DNA from: Zonotrichia leucophrys gambelii
Lineage: Eukaryota > Chordata > Aves > Passeriformes > Passerellidae
Direction: 5' to 3'
DNA: 64,000 nucleotides
Assembly: GCF_028769735.1 (NCBI RefSeq)
Contig: NC_088186.1
Span: forward strand, 9,269,001 to 9,333,000
In this document: piece by piece, positions 32,690 through 44,865 of the stretch
How positions within the stretch are numbered: the stretch's first letter is position 1
Layout: every line of letters begins with the position of its first letter
The notes under the pieces: model-generated
Database searches by the model: none
Told to the model about the DNA's origin: nothing
Seen by the model: the letters and a program-made list of their open reading frames with translations, nothing else
Made by a program: the position numbers and the translations under genes

Positions 32690-32960
32690 GCACAAATCTG
32701 CCCAGAGGGGCATCCCTGGGGCACAGGGAAGGAGCCGGGAGCGCTTTTCCAGCCGTGTTTTCCAGCCATTATGATAATTGTGCTTTGCAGGAGCAGCACA
32801 CCGTCTAGACAGCCGGGAAGGTGCGGGAGGATCAGCGTGCTTCCCAGAGTGAGCGATTCTGACATTTGCGGAGTCATCTCCTTCCCCACCCCGGGATCCG
32901 GAGCCTTTCCCTCCGCCCGTAGCCCTGGAAACAGCGGCGGGAGGATGGAGCAGCTCCAGG
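32690..32960. other. CpG-dense patch
   Basis: About 16 CpG dinucleotides in 270 bp, far above the surrounding intron, between the higher-order array and an LTR. A 210-codon frame crosses it but runs on into the LTR and shows no recognisable protein. Could be a small unmethylated regulatory patch. Confidence 0.4.
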
Positions 32961-33059
32961 TGTGCCCTACACACTGGGGACACCTTTGTCCTCCCCCTGT
33001 CCATTGGGGGAAATTCTTCCTCTGGGGAATTCTTGGGAATGCTGTGTGGGGCAAAGCCC

Positions 33060-34055
33060 TGTCAGAACCCAGGATATTCCTCTGGCTGCCCTGGAGGACT
33101 CAAGACCCTGGCAAGGGGCTCAGAGACCTTGGCACGGAGTCACAAACACCTGTGCCTTTGATTTTAGCCCATGGAAACAATTACCAACTTTGTGTGAGGA
33201 GTTACAAGCCACAAGGGTTTGAATAGAATGATAGTGAATTTTTCACTGGGTGAAAATGTACAGTTTTGGGGTTTTTAAAATGGGGGTTCAGGAGGCAAGA
33301 TGGAGGAATCTGAGCGTGTTCTTTCTCCTTCGCGTTCTTGTCCTCCATCTTCTGCTGTGATGGTGATTGTCACAGACACATTTTATGAAAAATCTTTTCA
33401 TTAGGATCTTTTCTTTTGAGAAGCTGAGAGGCCTCAGGAACAAAATGTAAACAATGGTTATCTGCTGCTGTGGAATGCAACAGGTGCATCTTTGATAAGT
33501 CTTATGTAGGTGTTTCTAATTAATGGCCAATCACAGTCAGCTGGCTCAGACTTTCTGGTCAATCACAAGATTTTATTATCATTCTTTTCCTTTCAAGCCT
33601 TCTGATGAAATCCTTTCTTCTATTCTTTTCATATAGTTTTAATATAATATATACATCATAAAATAATAAATCAGCCTTCTAAAACATAGAGTCAAAATTC
33701 TCATCTCTTCTCTCGTCCTGAAACCTCTGTGAACATCACCACAGGTGACACTTCTGGATTGGTTTAGAGTAGAGACAGACCGCCTAACATAAGTGATAGA
33801 TATTGGAAAATTATTGTAAATAAAGTACAGGTAGTTCTTAGTATAAAAATTTAACACTGCCCCAAGGGCATGCAGTGTGCCTCAGCCTGACCTGCTGGAC
33901 AGACCTCAGCAGGTCAGAGAAGGAATGTAACAGATAAGAAAAAATAAACAACTTTGAGAAGCAGAACTGATGCATCCTGACTTCTTTGGTCTCAGGGCTG
34001 GGAAAAAGAGACTTTCTAACACCTCGGGGTGATCTCGACCACAGAGACCCCATCA
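33060..34055 (+). mobile_element. Solo LTR, family C, split by a nested LTR
   Basis: Starts TGTCAGAACCCAGGATATTC and ends GACCCCATCA; about 614 bp once the nested insert is removed. It matches 54143-54745 along its length. Flanks AGCCC and GTCCC do not form a clean duplication, so it may be older. Confidence 0.85.
33368..33743 (+). mobile_element. Solo LTR, family A, nested in family C LTR
   Basis: 376 bp, TGTCACAGACAC to CACCACA, flanked by GGTGAT (33362-33367) and GGTGAC (33744-33749). The uninterrupted relative near 54425 reads 'gatggtgacac', the empty site. Confidence 0.92.
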
Positions 34056-34534
34056 GTCCCAGGGACAAAGGAGGGGCTGGAGAGGGGATTCTGTGAGCAC
34101 AGGGGGCTCCCTGAACTGCTGCCTTGCAGAGCACTATAAAGATATCAGTGCAAGTGGAAGGAACATCAGGTTGGACAACTGGTAATTCCTGCATCCAGCT
34201 GCAGGGCAGGGGGCTGGGATGAGGAGGGAGGGCTGGGGAGACACCAGCACCTAAAAACAGTCAATCCTACAAAAATTCCACTCCTTCCCTCCAGCTTTTT
34301 GGGAGGCCTTCGCAACTCGTTCTGCTTTGTGCCTGTCTGATTGTTTTGCCCAGATTCCCTGGAGCAGCTCAGAGCTCAGGCCAGGTGTCTCTGCAGCATC
34401 CAGTGCCAGCACAGGGACACTGCCACCGTGCCCAGGCTCTGAGGGGAACAGCACCAAGCAGGGACAGAACACTGCAACCTCCATTCCAGCATGAGGAGCT
34501 GCCCTGGCAACATGCAGAAGGAAACACTGAATTC

Positions 34535-34750
34535 CAGAAGGGTTTGGGTTGGATGGAATGTTAGAGTCCAGCTCATTCCGTGGGCAGGGACACCTCCCAC
34601 TGTCCCAGGTGCTCCCAGCCCTGCCCAGCCTGGCCTTGGGCACTGCCAGGGATCCAGGGGCAGCCACAGCTGCTCTGGGCACCCTGTGCCAGGGCCTGCC
34701 CACCCTCACAGGGAACAATTCCCAATTCCCAATATCCCACCTAAATTTCC
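34535..34750 (-). mobile_element. CR1 LINE 3' end
   Basis: Reverse-complement tail from 'gggttggatggaatg' through 'cagggacacctcccactg' to 'ctcacagggaacaattccc'. Confidence 0.87.
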
Positions 34751-35574
34751 TATCTCATTCCAATCCCTTCCCAAGGGCAGGAACACCTTCCAGGTCACTC
34801 AGATAAGTGACATCTCCGTGGCAAAAATTCCAGCAAACCAAGAAGTGTTGTTTGTTCTTAGAAAAGGCACTCAAAGAAAGCTGGAGAAAGTCTTTTTTTT
34901 TTTTTTTTCTCACCAAAAATGTTTGTTTTCAGGGAAACATCAATTTCAATTTTCCAGTGGGAAATAACAAAACATTTTGGTTTTGCTTTAAGTTCAAATA
35001 TGACTCTAGATTTTATTTTTATTTGGTTGCTTTTAACTGCAGCAATATTGTAAAGCAGGCTGAAAGCAGCATTTCCACTTAAAATCAGGCTGAAACCTCC
35101 CAGGGGAAATCTCTACCTTCTAAACCAAAAATTTTTGGAATGAGGATTATCCCTGCACTATTTCTCAGTAAGGAAAAACGTGGATTTCTGGGTGACCAAA
35201 ACTGAAGGGGAAAAGTGTCACCCTAAGCTGTCTCATCACCCCTTCCCATCGGGGTGGGGTTGAAAGTTTGGGATGGAGAGAGTTTGGTGCTTCCAGCTCA
35301 CCTTGAGAGCCACAAGGAGAGGTGGGGACAGCAGGACCCTCCTGAGGAGTCCCCAGCCACCAGTGCCACTCCCTTTCTCCTGGCTCAGGGAATCCCACTC
35401 ACCTTTCAGCTGTGACAGCTCCGTGACTGATGGCACTGTGATATTTACTGCTTGTCACAGCAGCCTCCAGCACATCACACTCTTGGCAGGAGAGGGAACT
35501 CCTTCAGCTCCTTGCAGTTCGTGGAAAAGTGATGGATTTATGGTGGCCCTTCCCTTGTCACATTCCCCCAGGGC

Positions 35575-35850
35575 CTGGCATGGAAGGGAAAGGAAAGGGG
35601 GAAAGGAAAGGGGAAAGGAAAAAAAAGGGGAAATAAGGGGAAGGGAAGGGAAAAGAAAGGGAAAGGGGAAGGGAAAAAAAAGGGGAAATAAGGGGAAGGG
35701 AAGGGAAAAGAAAAGGGAAGGGAAAGGGGAAAGGAAAGGGGAAAGGGAAAGGAAAAGGAAAAGGAAAAGGAAAAGGAAAAGGAAAAGGAAAAGGAAAAGG
35801 AAAAGGAAAAGGAAAAGGAAAAGGAAAAGGAAAAGGAAAAGGAAAAGGAG
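35575..35850 (+). repeat. Polypurine tract with (AAAAGG)n
   Basis: About 275 bp with almost no pyrimidines on the plus strand: GGGAAA-type repeats, then about 16 perfect AAAAGG units (35751-35847). Translates to Lys/Arg or Phe/Pro repeats only. Mirror symmetry could allow triplex (H-DNA) formation. Confidence 0.93.
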
Positions 35851-35860
35851 GAAGGCTCCA

Positions 35861-38154
35861 GATGCAAACACTGAGAAAGGGAAGAGGCTCCAGGGAGGTT
35901 GGATCAAAGGAAGGTGGGGAATGAATCAATGGGATCAAGCAGGATCCACCCCAGAGGGACTTGGCAAGACACATCCTTCTCCTGGAGCAGGTCCTGGGGA
36001 TGTGCAGGATGCAGAGCTCCAGCAAAGGAGGAAGGTCAGGCTGTGGGAGAGGGAGAAAGGGAAGGAGCAGAGAGGAGGGAGGATGGAGGGTGCCAAGCAC
36101 CATCAATGCCACAGCCTTGCCAAGAGCTGGAGGGACAAAGCTGACACCTGGGGTTTGCAGGTGACAAAAGTTACTGGCTGGGATAGAGCCAGGATTTGGA
36201 TTTTATCTCAGACCTGATCTTTCTTCAGGGAAAACAAAATTACAAGAGCTTTTTATCCTGGAAGTTCCCCAAACCCTCTCTGGAGCTGCTCAGATGGAAT
36301 GAGCAGGTTTTGAGGGACACATCTCCCCCCTTTCCTTTAACCCAGCTGCAGTGAGACACCCTGTCAGGATGTCCCCTCACTGTTGTCCCACCCTTCCACC
36401 CTATCCCCTCTTCCACAAGGGATGCTGAATCCTGGAGTATCCTGGACTTTGCTGTCCCAGCCCTCAGTGCCTCCCCTGAGCCAGCAACTCATCCTCCCAT
36501 GCCCTTATTCCAGTAAAATCCCACAAATGGACCTGCCAGCATGGATGTCTCCCCATCCCCAGCACCTCCTGCATTCTGAGCACAAGCTCTGCCAAAGACC
36601 AAGCTGAGGAACCCAAACTGAGGAGAAAACTGAAAGCACCAAACTCATTAAAGTAATTAGTGCCCTGGAGCAGGATTTGTAACAGCTCTGCGCAGAAAGG
36701 AGAGGCTGAATGTGCACACACAGCTACATCAAACCCCTGCAAGCCACAGCTGAGTGCAGGAGTTAAACCTGCAGCTTCTCCCTGTCCCAGTTGCAGGAGG
36801 GAAGGGTTTTTTCCCTTTCATTTTCCTCTCTCTCCCCTTGTCTCCCTTGTTACACGAATGAGGCAGCAGAATTTTAGCAGCTTTAATGTTCTGCAAAAGC
36901 TCAGAGCAAACAGGACTGCTGTGACCTTTGCAGTGCTCTGTAATTCCAGCAGCTGTCCAAACCCCTTCCCTCCCCAGGGACAGGGGACAGCAGGCAGGAA
37001 AAGCACCTTATTGCTCAGAGGAAATCAGCCAGGGGATTTTCCTGGTGGGAGAAGAACGAGGAGATGCCCCCACACCATCAGCATTTATAGGGGAATATTC
37101 CCAAGAGGGAATACTGGGAATAACCAAGGGCTGGATGCAGGAGGCTCTCACCAGTCCCTGCCCAGGTGGGACCAGGGTGGGGAAAATGAGGGCACAGCAC
37201 TGCAGGAAGCTCCCAGGGATGGAGTTTTGTGCTTCCAGGGGGATGAAAGCAATGGGAAACACTTCAGTGCTGCCAACGGGGAGAGTTCAGCCCTTCCCAC
37301 AGCACAGAGAACAGATTCCCTTTGGGAAATGGAGATGCACTGAGCCTTACACAGAACCACCAAGCCCAGCCAAGACCCAATCCCAACCCCAGCTTTCCCC
37401 TGCAGCTCTGCCTTCTGTTTTCCTCTTCCTTTGCTGCCCCATTCCCATTATAGGATGGCACCACTACAAAACCCACCCTGCTCACAGGCTGCTGCACCTC
37501 ACTCCCAGCTGCTTAAAAACACAAAGAGCTTCTCCCCCTGCTCATTCCTCTTGCTCAATCCCCCTCCTTCCCTTTAACCTGAAATCCCCTCCAAGCAAGC
37601 AGAGAAAACAGCCCTGGCTGCCACAGGCAAGCAATAACCCAGGAAATTTTAATCCCTGCCTGTGATTGTACAGAGAACACAGAGTGAGATAAAAGGCTCA
37701 CCAGCCCTGGCATTATTATATTAGAAAGGTAATTATCTCTTCTGCCACCTGACTTTGGACTGTCTTCATATAATGAAGTTTCAGCTCGTGTTTGCAGCCA
37801 CAGGAGCACCAGAGCCTTGCTAGAAACACGAGAGAGAATTGTCTGCTCTAGGGGCAAAGCCAGCAGAGCCAGGCTGGGAGGAGGAGGAGGAAGGGGAGAG
37901 GAAATCTGAGCTCCTGGCAGCTGCTGGTGCCTGTGTCCCCACCTCCAGAGTTGGGCTCAGGTTCCAGCCCAAAGCCCAGCAGCACACACCCAAATTCACA
38001 TCTGTGTCAAGGCACCTGCCCCCTGGGTCCTGATCTTTTGGGCTCTTCCCAAACCATCAGGAGAACTTAGGGGATGTTAAAATAAAAAAGTCATTTTGCC
38101 TTTTGATGCTGATGAATAATGCAGGGAAGAGAGTGCCCAGCCCACCAGAGAAGT
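35861..38154. other. Unassigned intron sequence
   Basis: A second purine-rich patch lies at 36025-36090. 37670-37800 is AT-rich and free of recognised repeats. No exon found. Confidence 0.45.
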
Positions 38155-38490
38155 CTGGAATGGCTTGGATGAAGGGACTTTAAGCCCATCCAGTGCCACC
38201 CCTGCCATGGCAGGGACACCTCCCACTGTCCCAGGTGCTCCCAGCCCTGTCCAGCCTGGCCTTGGGCGCTGCCAGGGATCCAGGGGCAGCCACAGCTGCT
38301 CTGGGCACCCTGTGCCAGGGCTGCCCACCCTCACAGGGAACAATTCCCAATATCCCATCCATCCTGCCCTCTGGCAGTGGGAGCCATTCCCTGTGTCCTG
38401 TCCTTCCATCCCTTATCCCCAGTCCCTCTCCAGCTCTCCTGGAACCCCTTCAGGCCCTGGCAGGGGCTCTGAGCTCTCCCTGGGTCCCCT
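38155..38490 (-). mobile_element. CR1 LINE 3' end
   Basis: Reverse-complement CR1 extending further than most here, through 'gggagccattccctgtgtcc' and 'ccttcaggccctggcagggg'. Confidence 0.87.
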
Positions 38491-39009
38491 TTTCCCCACC
38501 TCAATGACAGATTGTCTTCCACCACAATATCCAGCCCCTCCACAGGGCTCAAGGTCAGCAGCTGCTCCTCCCTGGCCCTGTCTGAGCTCTCCTGCAGCCC
38601 AGACCATTGACCCACATGTGGCTGTCATCTCCTCCCTGCGCTGGGAAGATGAACTCAAATTCCACCTCCCAAATTCCAGCCACCTCCTGCCACCCTTGCC
38701 AGTCAATAAATCCCTCCCAGCCTCACCCTGTGCTTTGTAGCTCTGAGGAGATGAGGCTTGAGCTGTCCTGGCCATGGCCCCTCTCATCTGTCACACACTG
38801 CTCTGAAACACCAGCAGCCTTTCACCTGCTTTTACTTATTTATTCCAACAGGAAAAATGAGAGGAAAACACCCCCTGGCCAGCCTGTGTCAGCAATTAGG
38901 AGCATGAAATATCTAGCAGGAACAGGTTTATAGCCAGAATTGTGCCCTGTTCTTCCCCTGCCCTGGCACACAGAAACCCCTGAGGATGAGCCAGGGAGGC
39001 AGGGCTGGC

Positions 39010-40240
39010 TCCAGGGACAGCAGCACAGCAGGGGCCAGCAGCAATTTTGTCCCATGGGATCTCTTTTAGCTTTTTCACCCCTCCAAGCTGCTGCTTGAAG
39101 CCACAGACCCAAGGGCCTAAGGCAGCCGAACCAACTCTTTTCTAATTCCCACTGCCCTCAGACTTTGGCACCAAGCACCAGATTCCCACCCAAAAAATGC
39201 TCATGGCCACAAGAAATCCATCCAAACCCCCTCCCACTATCCCTGCAGAGTGACCAGCAGCAATTCTGTCCCAAAGGATCGTTTTTGGCTGCCCCAAAGC
39301 CTCTCACCCTCCAAGCTGCCATTCCAATCCTCCGACCCACAGGCCCCAAGGCAGCAGAACCAGCTCTAAATTCCAGTTCCCAGCCCCTTTTTCTCACCTC
39401 AAGCATGAGGCATTCTCTAAACCTGTGGCAGATTCTCACAGAGCATTCCTCCAGAAGTTCCCTGAATAAGCTCTAAGGCCTTCCCACCAGCCTGGCACCA
39501 GGCACCACATTCCCACCCAAAAAATGCTCATGGCCACAAAAAACCCATCCAAACCCCCTCTGACACCTGCACACCATCCCTGCACAGTGACCAGCAGCAA
39601 TTCTGTCCCAAAGGAGCTTTGGGTGCCCCAAAGCTTTCCACACCTTCAAGCTTCTGTTCCAATCCTCAGACTTACAGGCCCTAAGGCAGCAGAATCAGCT
39701 CTCAATTCCAATTCCCACTGCCCTCAGACTCTGGCACAGATTCACAGCACTGCAGAGCACTGAAGCCCCTTTTTCTCACCCCAAGCATGAGGCATTCTCT
39801 AAACCTGTGACAGATTCTCCCAGGGCATTCCTCCAGAAGTTCCCTGAATAGGCTCTAAGGCCTTCCCACCAGCCTGGCACCCGACACCACATTCTCCCTC
39901 AAAAAATGCTCATGGCCACAAAAAATTCATCCAAACCCGGTCCCACACCTGCACAGTAACCAGCAGGAATTCTGTTCCAAGGGATCTTTTAAACTGGGAG
40001 GAAAGTTGGGACAGAGCTTTTCACCCCTCCAAGCTGCTGTTTGAATCCTCAGAACCACAGGCCCTAAGGTAACAGAACCAGCTCTCTGTTCCAGTTTCCA
40101 TTGACCTCAGACTCTGCACACCCCAGCCTGGCACCAGGCACCACATTCCCCAAAAATCAGTCATGGTGACAAAACCAAACTTCATCATCCAAACTTCCTC
40201 CCACACCACATTTCCCATCCCTGCCTGGGTAAGACAAGGA
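39010..40240. repeat. Long-period tandem repeat, four units
   Basis: Units of roughly 220-370 bp carry, in order, 'ccagcagcaattctgtccc', 'cctccaagctgc', 'ggccctaaggcagcagaacc', 'aagcatgaggcattctct' and 'aaaaaatgctcatggccaca'. 'Ccagcagcaatt'-type landmarks fall near 39028, 39250, 39590 and 39958. Confidence 0.88.
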
Positions 40241-41931
40241 TGCTTTCCACACTCCCAGCCTCCACATCAGGTGTCTCCATTCTATCTTGCAATCTTGACA
40301 CCCCAAGCTGCCATTTCTGTGCTACTCTGACACCACTGGAATAAATAAACTGAGCCTAACATCTGTTCTTTAGTGAGATTAACCCCTGGTAACCAGGCCC
40401 TGTGGTGATCACCAGTAACAACACAAAAATTAATAATTAAACACAGTATAAACCTCCAAATACAGAATCCCAGAATGATTTATGTAGAAAAAGGCCTCTC
40501 AAGATTGAGTCCATGCATCCCTGGGTAAATGATATTGATATTTACAGGTCAGCCCAGGACCATGGTGGCCACAGCCATCTCCTCTCTCACTCCAGTGAAT
40601 TGCAGAGACTCTGCACTGGCCCCAGGGGACCTCCTTTGCCCTGGAGTGGATCCAGAAAGACGCCAATAACTGTGCCAGCAAGGATTTTAAGAGCCTCAGG
40701 CACAAGAAACAAGCTGAGCTCGGAGGCAGCTCTGCACCTCCTCAGGGCAGGGACTGTCCCTGCCTGGGCACAGGAATTCAGTCTAGCCTTAAAGACTCTC
40801 AAAGCTGAGGATTTTGACAAAAAAATTTTTAGTATTTTTTAACAAAATTCCAGTTAATCCTTCAGGCTCCCTCCATGGACATTCCCCAAGGAGAAGAGGA
40901 GCTCCCAGGGAGGGTGAGGGTGTGAATGATTACGGAAGGGGCTGTGTGAGGTGACCTCCATGGCATTTCCACCAGGAGCCACATGCTGGCCTTCCCCCTC
41001 CAAGCTCTAAGTGCCAAATTCCCTTAGAAATCCTATTATCCCCATTTCAGCAGTTTCCTTTGCTCCAAAGCTTGCAGCCCCAGCTATAAATGGAATTTAA
41101 GGAGCAGCTGCTGGTGCCTGCTCCTGTTTCACTTCCCAAAGGGCTGTGGCTTGGCAGGGACCTGCTCTCCAGGAGGAGCCAGGGCTCCCTCCCTGCCTTT
41201 TCCCTCTCTCCTGGCCACCACAAGGAGGTTGAGGGCATGGAAAAGTGACCCCATGTCTCAGCAATCAGCTGGGGAGCCACCTGAGGAGAGGCAGAGGGGT
41301 GATGCCACTTCTACTCAGTCCCTGGCATTTTAATATTGCCCTAAAAATTCCATTTTTCTGCTTCATCTGGGAGAAGCCCTTAAAAAGCCCTTTTTGTCCC
41401 CTCACAGCCCAGCTTCACACACATCCCAGCACTGCCCAGCCCCTCCTGACCCCCCAAAACAAGGAGGGCCCTTGCAGAGGCAGCAGGGAAAGGCTTTGGG
41501 GACATGGCCTCAAACCCTGCACACACCAGCTCAGGACATCACACACTTCCCCTCCCAGCAGGCTGGCAAACGGCTGCCGGGTTCTCAGGGAGCTTTTTCA
41601 TCTTTAAAAGGCATAAAAGAGAACAAAAGGCAGAAATCCATGTGCAGCACACCCAGATCTAACAGGGCTAATGAGAACTCCAGCTCCTGGGCTTGCAGAG
41701 CAGCTCAGCACCGCTGAAATCCCTCTGGCATTTGTTATCCCGTGCAGTCTATTTGTTATCCCTGTGAGTCTACACTGGAGCATGGATATTTGCATGTACA
41801 TACCTGGCAAAAACTAACAGTGAGGTTAGGACTAAGTCTTTTGTCCTTGGGTGAGTGTGGCAGCCATCTTGACATCTTCAGTGTCTTCGTGCTTTTTATA
41901 AGCTACAAGAACGTAAAATTTGGTGGGTGTC
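40241..41931. other. Unassigned intron sequence
   Basis: Bases 40470-40530 resemble a very old reverse-complement CR1 tail ('agaaaaaggcctctcaagat'). Otherwise nothing identified. Confidence 0.45.
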
Positions 41932-41937
41932 GCAGAC

Positions 41938-42311
41938 ATCTTTTGTGAAAAATCCTTTCCTTAGGAATTTTTCCTCCTGAGAAGCTGAGAGGCCTCAGGA
42001 ACAAAATGTAAACAATGGTTATCTGCTGCTGTGGAATGCAACAGGTGCATCTGTGATTGGCCCATGTTGGATGTTTGTAATTAATGGCCAATCACAGTCA
42101 GCTGGCTCGGACAGAGAGTCTGAGACAGAGCCTTTGTTATCATTCCTTCCTATTCTATTCTTAGCCAGCCTTCTGATGAAATGCTTTCTTCTATTCTTTT
42201 AGTATAGTTTTAATGTAATATATATAATAAAATAATAAACCAGCCTTCTGAAACATGGAGTCAGATCCTCATCTCTTCCCTCAACCTGGGACTCCTGTGA
42301 ACACGGTCACA
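41938..42311 (+). mobile_element. Solo LTR, family A
   Basis: 374 bp, TGTCGCAGACATC to GGTCACA. Flanks GGTGGG (41932-41937) and GGGGGG (42312-42317) fit a 6-bp duplication with one change. Close relative of 33368-33743. Confidence 0.87.
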
Positions 42312-42384
42312 GGGGGGGTGATTGGTTGATCATTTATGATCATGGTTTGTATTTTTGTTTGGGTTTTTTTGTGGGGGTTAGGCT

Positions 42385-42765
42385 GGAGCCCCTGTGCTCT
42401 GGAGCCAGACTGGGAGAGCTGGGGGTGCTCACCTGGAGAAGAGAAGCTCCAGGGAGAGCTCAGAGCCCCTGCCAGGGCCTGAAGGGGCTCCAGGAGAGCT
42501 GGAGAGGGACTGGGGACAAGGGATGGAGGGACAGGACACAGGGAATGGCTCCCACTGCCAGAGGGCAGGGCTGGATGGGATACTGGGAATTAGGAATTGT
42601 TCCCTGGCAGGGTGGGCAGGCCCTGGCACAGGGTGCCCAGAGCAGCTGTGGCTGCCCCTGGATCCCTGGCAGTGCCCAAGGCCAGGCTGGATGTGGGAGG
42701 TGTCCCTGTCATGGCAGGGGTGGAACAAGGTGATTTTTAAGCTCCTTCCAACCCAAACCAGTTGA
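42385..42765 (+). mobile_element. CR1 LINE 3' end
   Basis: Sense copy from 'ggagcccctgtgctctgg' through 'ggagagggactggggacaag' to 'agctccttccaacccaaacc'. Confidence 0.88.
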
Positions 42766-43897
42766 TAAATACAAAACCTGCCCAGTGCAGTCAGTGCAGC
42801 TTCTTTGGAGATCTGCAGCATTTCTGTGCTGAGTGGATTTCAATTAAAGCCATCACAAAGAGACAGGGCCTCTCTTCCCATGGAAATCACAGCAGCAGGT
42901 CAGAAGGAGCAGGAAAATTATTTTTAAACTCTCTACCTCAGATGGTGGAGAGCCCCATCCTCTTCCACTGAGGGGAAAAACAAATTAATTGATACGGGTC
43001 AAACCAGAGCAAGACTCTCAATGACTCCCCAGCAATTATCTCCATTAAAATTTAAACACACATAAAACCAACTCAGGAAGGTTTAGCCTCAAGATTTGCA
43101 ACACAGAAAACTCATCTTCTAGAGAAAGAAATTTAAGAGTCAGCTCCCAATAACATCCAGATGTCCAGACAGGTCTCATTTATATAAAAAATCATTCAGG
43201 GCACTCATAAAAATGAGCTTCCAGTACACACACATGCAAATTCCCAGCTTGTGTGTGAACTTGAGGAAACTAAAATCTCTTTATAATATTTTACAGCATC
43301 TTTCCTCCACACACAGAATATCCCTTACAAAAGCACTGGTGTGCAGCCTAAATAACACAAGATTCCCATTCAACACCCTGGGAGGATGAGAAATCTGATT
43401 TTTATTCTCATTCTAAACACTGGGAATGGAAGAAAGCTGAGCAAACTCCTTTTGGAAAATACTTTTTCAAAGGAAAATGCATGTGGAGTGAAACCAAAAG
43501 CGCTGGTTAATTTGAGCTGAATGCAGTAAATGGCCTCAGCCAGGAAAAATGAGGAGCTGAAGGAGTAATCAAACATTTCCTTTCAGTGTTTGCTCAATTA
43601 GGTGGTTCAAAATGGTGCTTTAACTTGGCTAATTCTCCATGAGTCAGCACAAATGAGCTTTTAAATTTATATATAAAGGCAGAAAAATGGAGCAACAGCT
43701 GATTTTCACACCTTGTGAGAAAAAGTAATGAGAGAAGTACCCGGGTGCACTGAGCATGCTGAGCTGATTTTCCTCAGGTTGTTCAGCAGAAGTGGAAAAT
43801 ATCAGGCCAAGCTCTAAAAACCAGGATCAGAGGGATGCCTGGAGTGCTCGGCACAGCCCTTGGATGGAAATCCTGGACGGGGAGCATCCCCAGGCCC
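42766..43897. other. Unassigned intron sequence
   Basis: Mostly AT-rich and repeat-free; no exon, promoter or RNA gene seen. Confidence 0.45.
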
Positions 43898-44284
43898 AGG
43901 CTGCAATCCCAGCCCTGCACCAGGGCTGCCAGCACTGCTCCCATCCCTCCCAAAGCCAGAGCTGCCCCATGTCCCTCCTGCTGCTTCTGCTCCTCTTTGT
44001 CCCACCCCTGCCATGGCAGGGACACCTCCCACTGTCCCAGGTGCTCCCAGCCCTGCCCAGCCTGGCCTTGGGCACTGCCAGGGATCCAGGGGCAGCCACA
44101 GCTGCTCTGGGCACCCTGTGCCAGGGCCTGCCCACCCTCACAGGGAACAATTCCTGCCCAAGGAGAGGAGCTGCTCCCCCAGGCTGCAATCCCTCCCTGC
44201 ATCCCTGCACCAGGGCTGCCAGCACTGCTCCCATCCCTCCCAAAACCCAAGGGTGCCCCATGTCCCTCCTGCTACATCTGCTCT
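43898..44284. repeat. 95-bp direct repeats around a CR1 fragment
   Basis: 'aggctgcaatccc' ... 'gctgccagcactgctcccat' ... 'catgtccctcctgct' occurs at 43898-43992 and again at 44180-44284, enclosing reverse-complement CR1 at 43998-44156. Confidence 0.82.
43998..44156 (-). mobile_element. CR1 fragment
   Basis: 'ccacccctgccatggcaggg' to 'cacagggaacaattcc', reverse-complement orientation. Confidence 0.87.
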
Positions 44285-44472
44285 TCCCAGGGATGGGCAG
44301 GGCTGGAACAGCTCTGAGAAGGGCAGAGGCTGTTCTAGCATCTCCCAGGCAGCTCTCATCTCTTCCTTTTCCCTGGTTCTCCACAGAGCTGCTTCCTCTC
44401 AGTTTTCAGCTCATCAGGAGCTTGGTTTGGTGGGGAAAATGTGTTCAGAGCAAGGCTGCACTGATGGGGTGA

Positions 44473-44859
44473 TATTGTAAATCAAAGGCGACTCGGACAA
44501 AGGGGAGAGAGAATGATGCATCTGACTCCATCATAAGAAGGCTAATTAATCACTTTATTATACTGTACTATGTACATTTCATCTAAACTGAATCTGCCCT
44601 GCACTCACCCTTGCTCACAACTGCTCACCCTGGACTCATCATCTCTGATTCTCTCCTCACTGTCCCGTGACAGTCCCACACACACACCTGGCCCTGACAG
44701 GCCAAGGGAACCAAACATCCTCACTGTGGGTAAACAATCTCCATATTGCATTCTGCTTTGGCACAACACAGGCACAGCAAGCGAGATAAGAATTGTGTTT
44801 TCCTCCTTCTCTGCTTGTCTCACAGCTTCTCTCTGTTCAGAGGGCACGTGAATACCACA
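44473..44859 (-). mobile_element. Solo LTR, family A (6-bp TSD GGGTGA)
   Basis: 387 bp; minus strand TGTGGTATTCACGTGCC to TTTACAATA. Perfect GGGTGA at 44467-44472 and 44860-44865. Confidence 0.9.
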
Positions 44860-44865
44860 GGGTGA

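Noticed and set aside
32594..33226. 210-codon plus-strand open frame
   Set aside because: It crosses a tandem-array end, a CpG-rich patch and the start of a solo LTR; no protein family or exon structure is visible.
35273..36217. 314-codon frame with a long Lys/Arg repeat
   Set aside because: Produced by the polypurine tract, which is open in several frames and on both strands.
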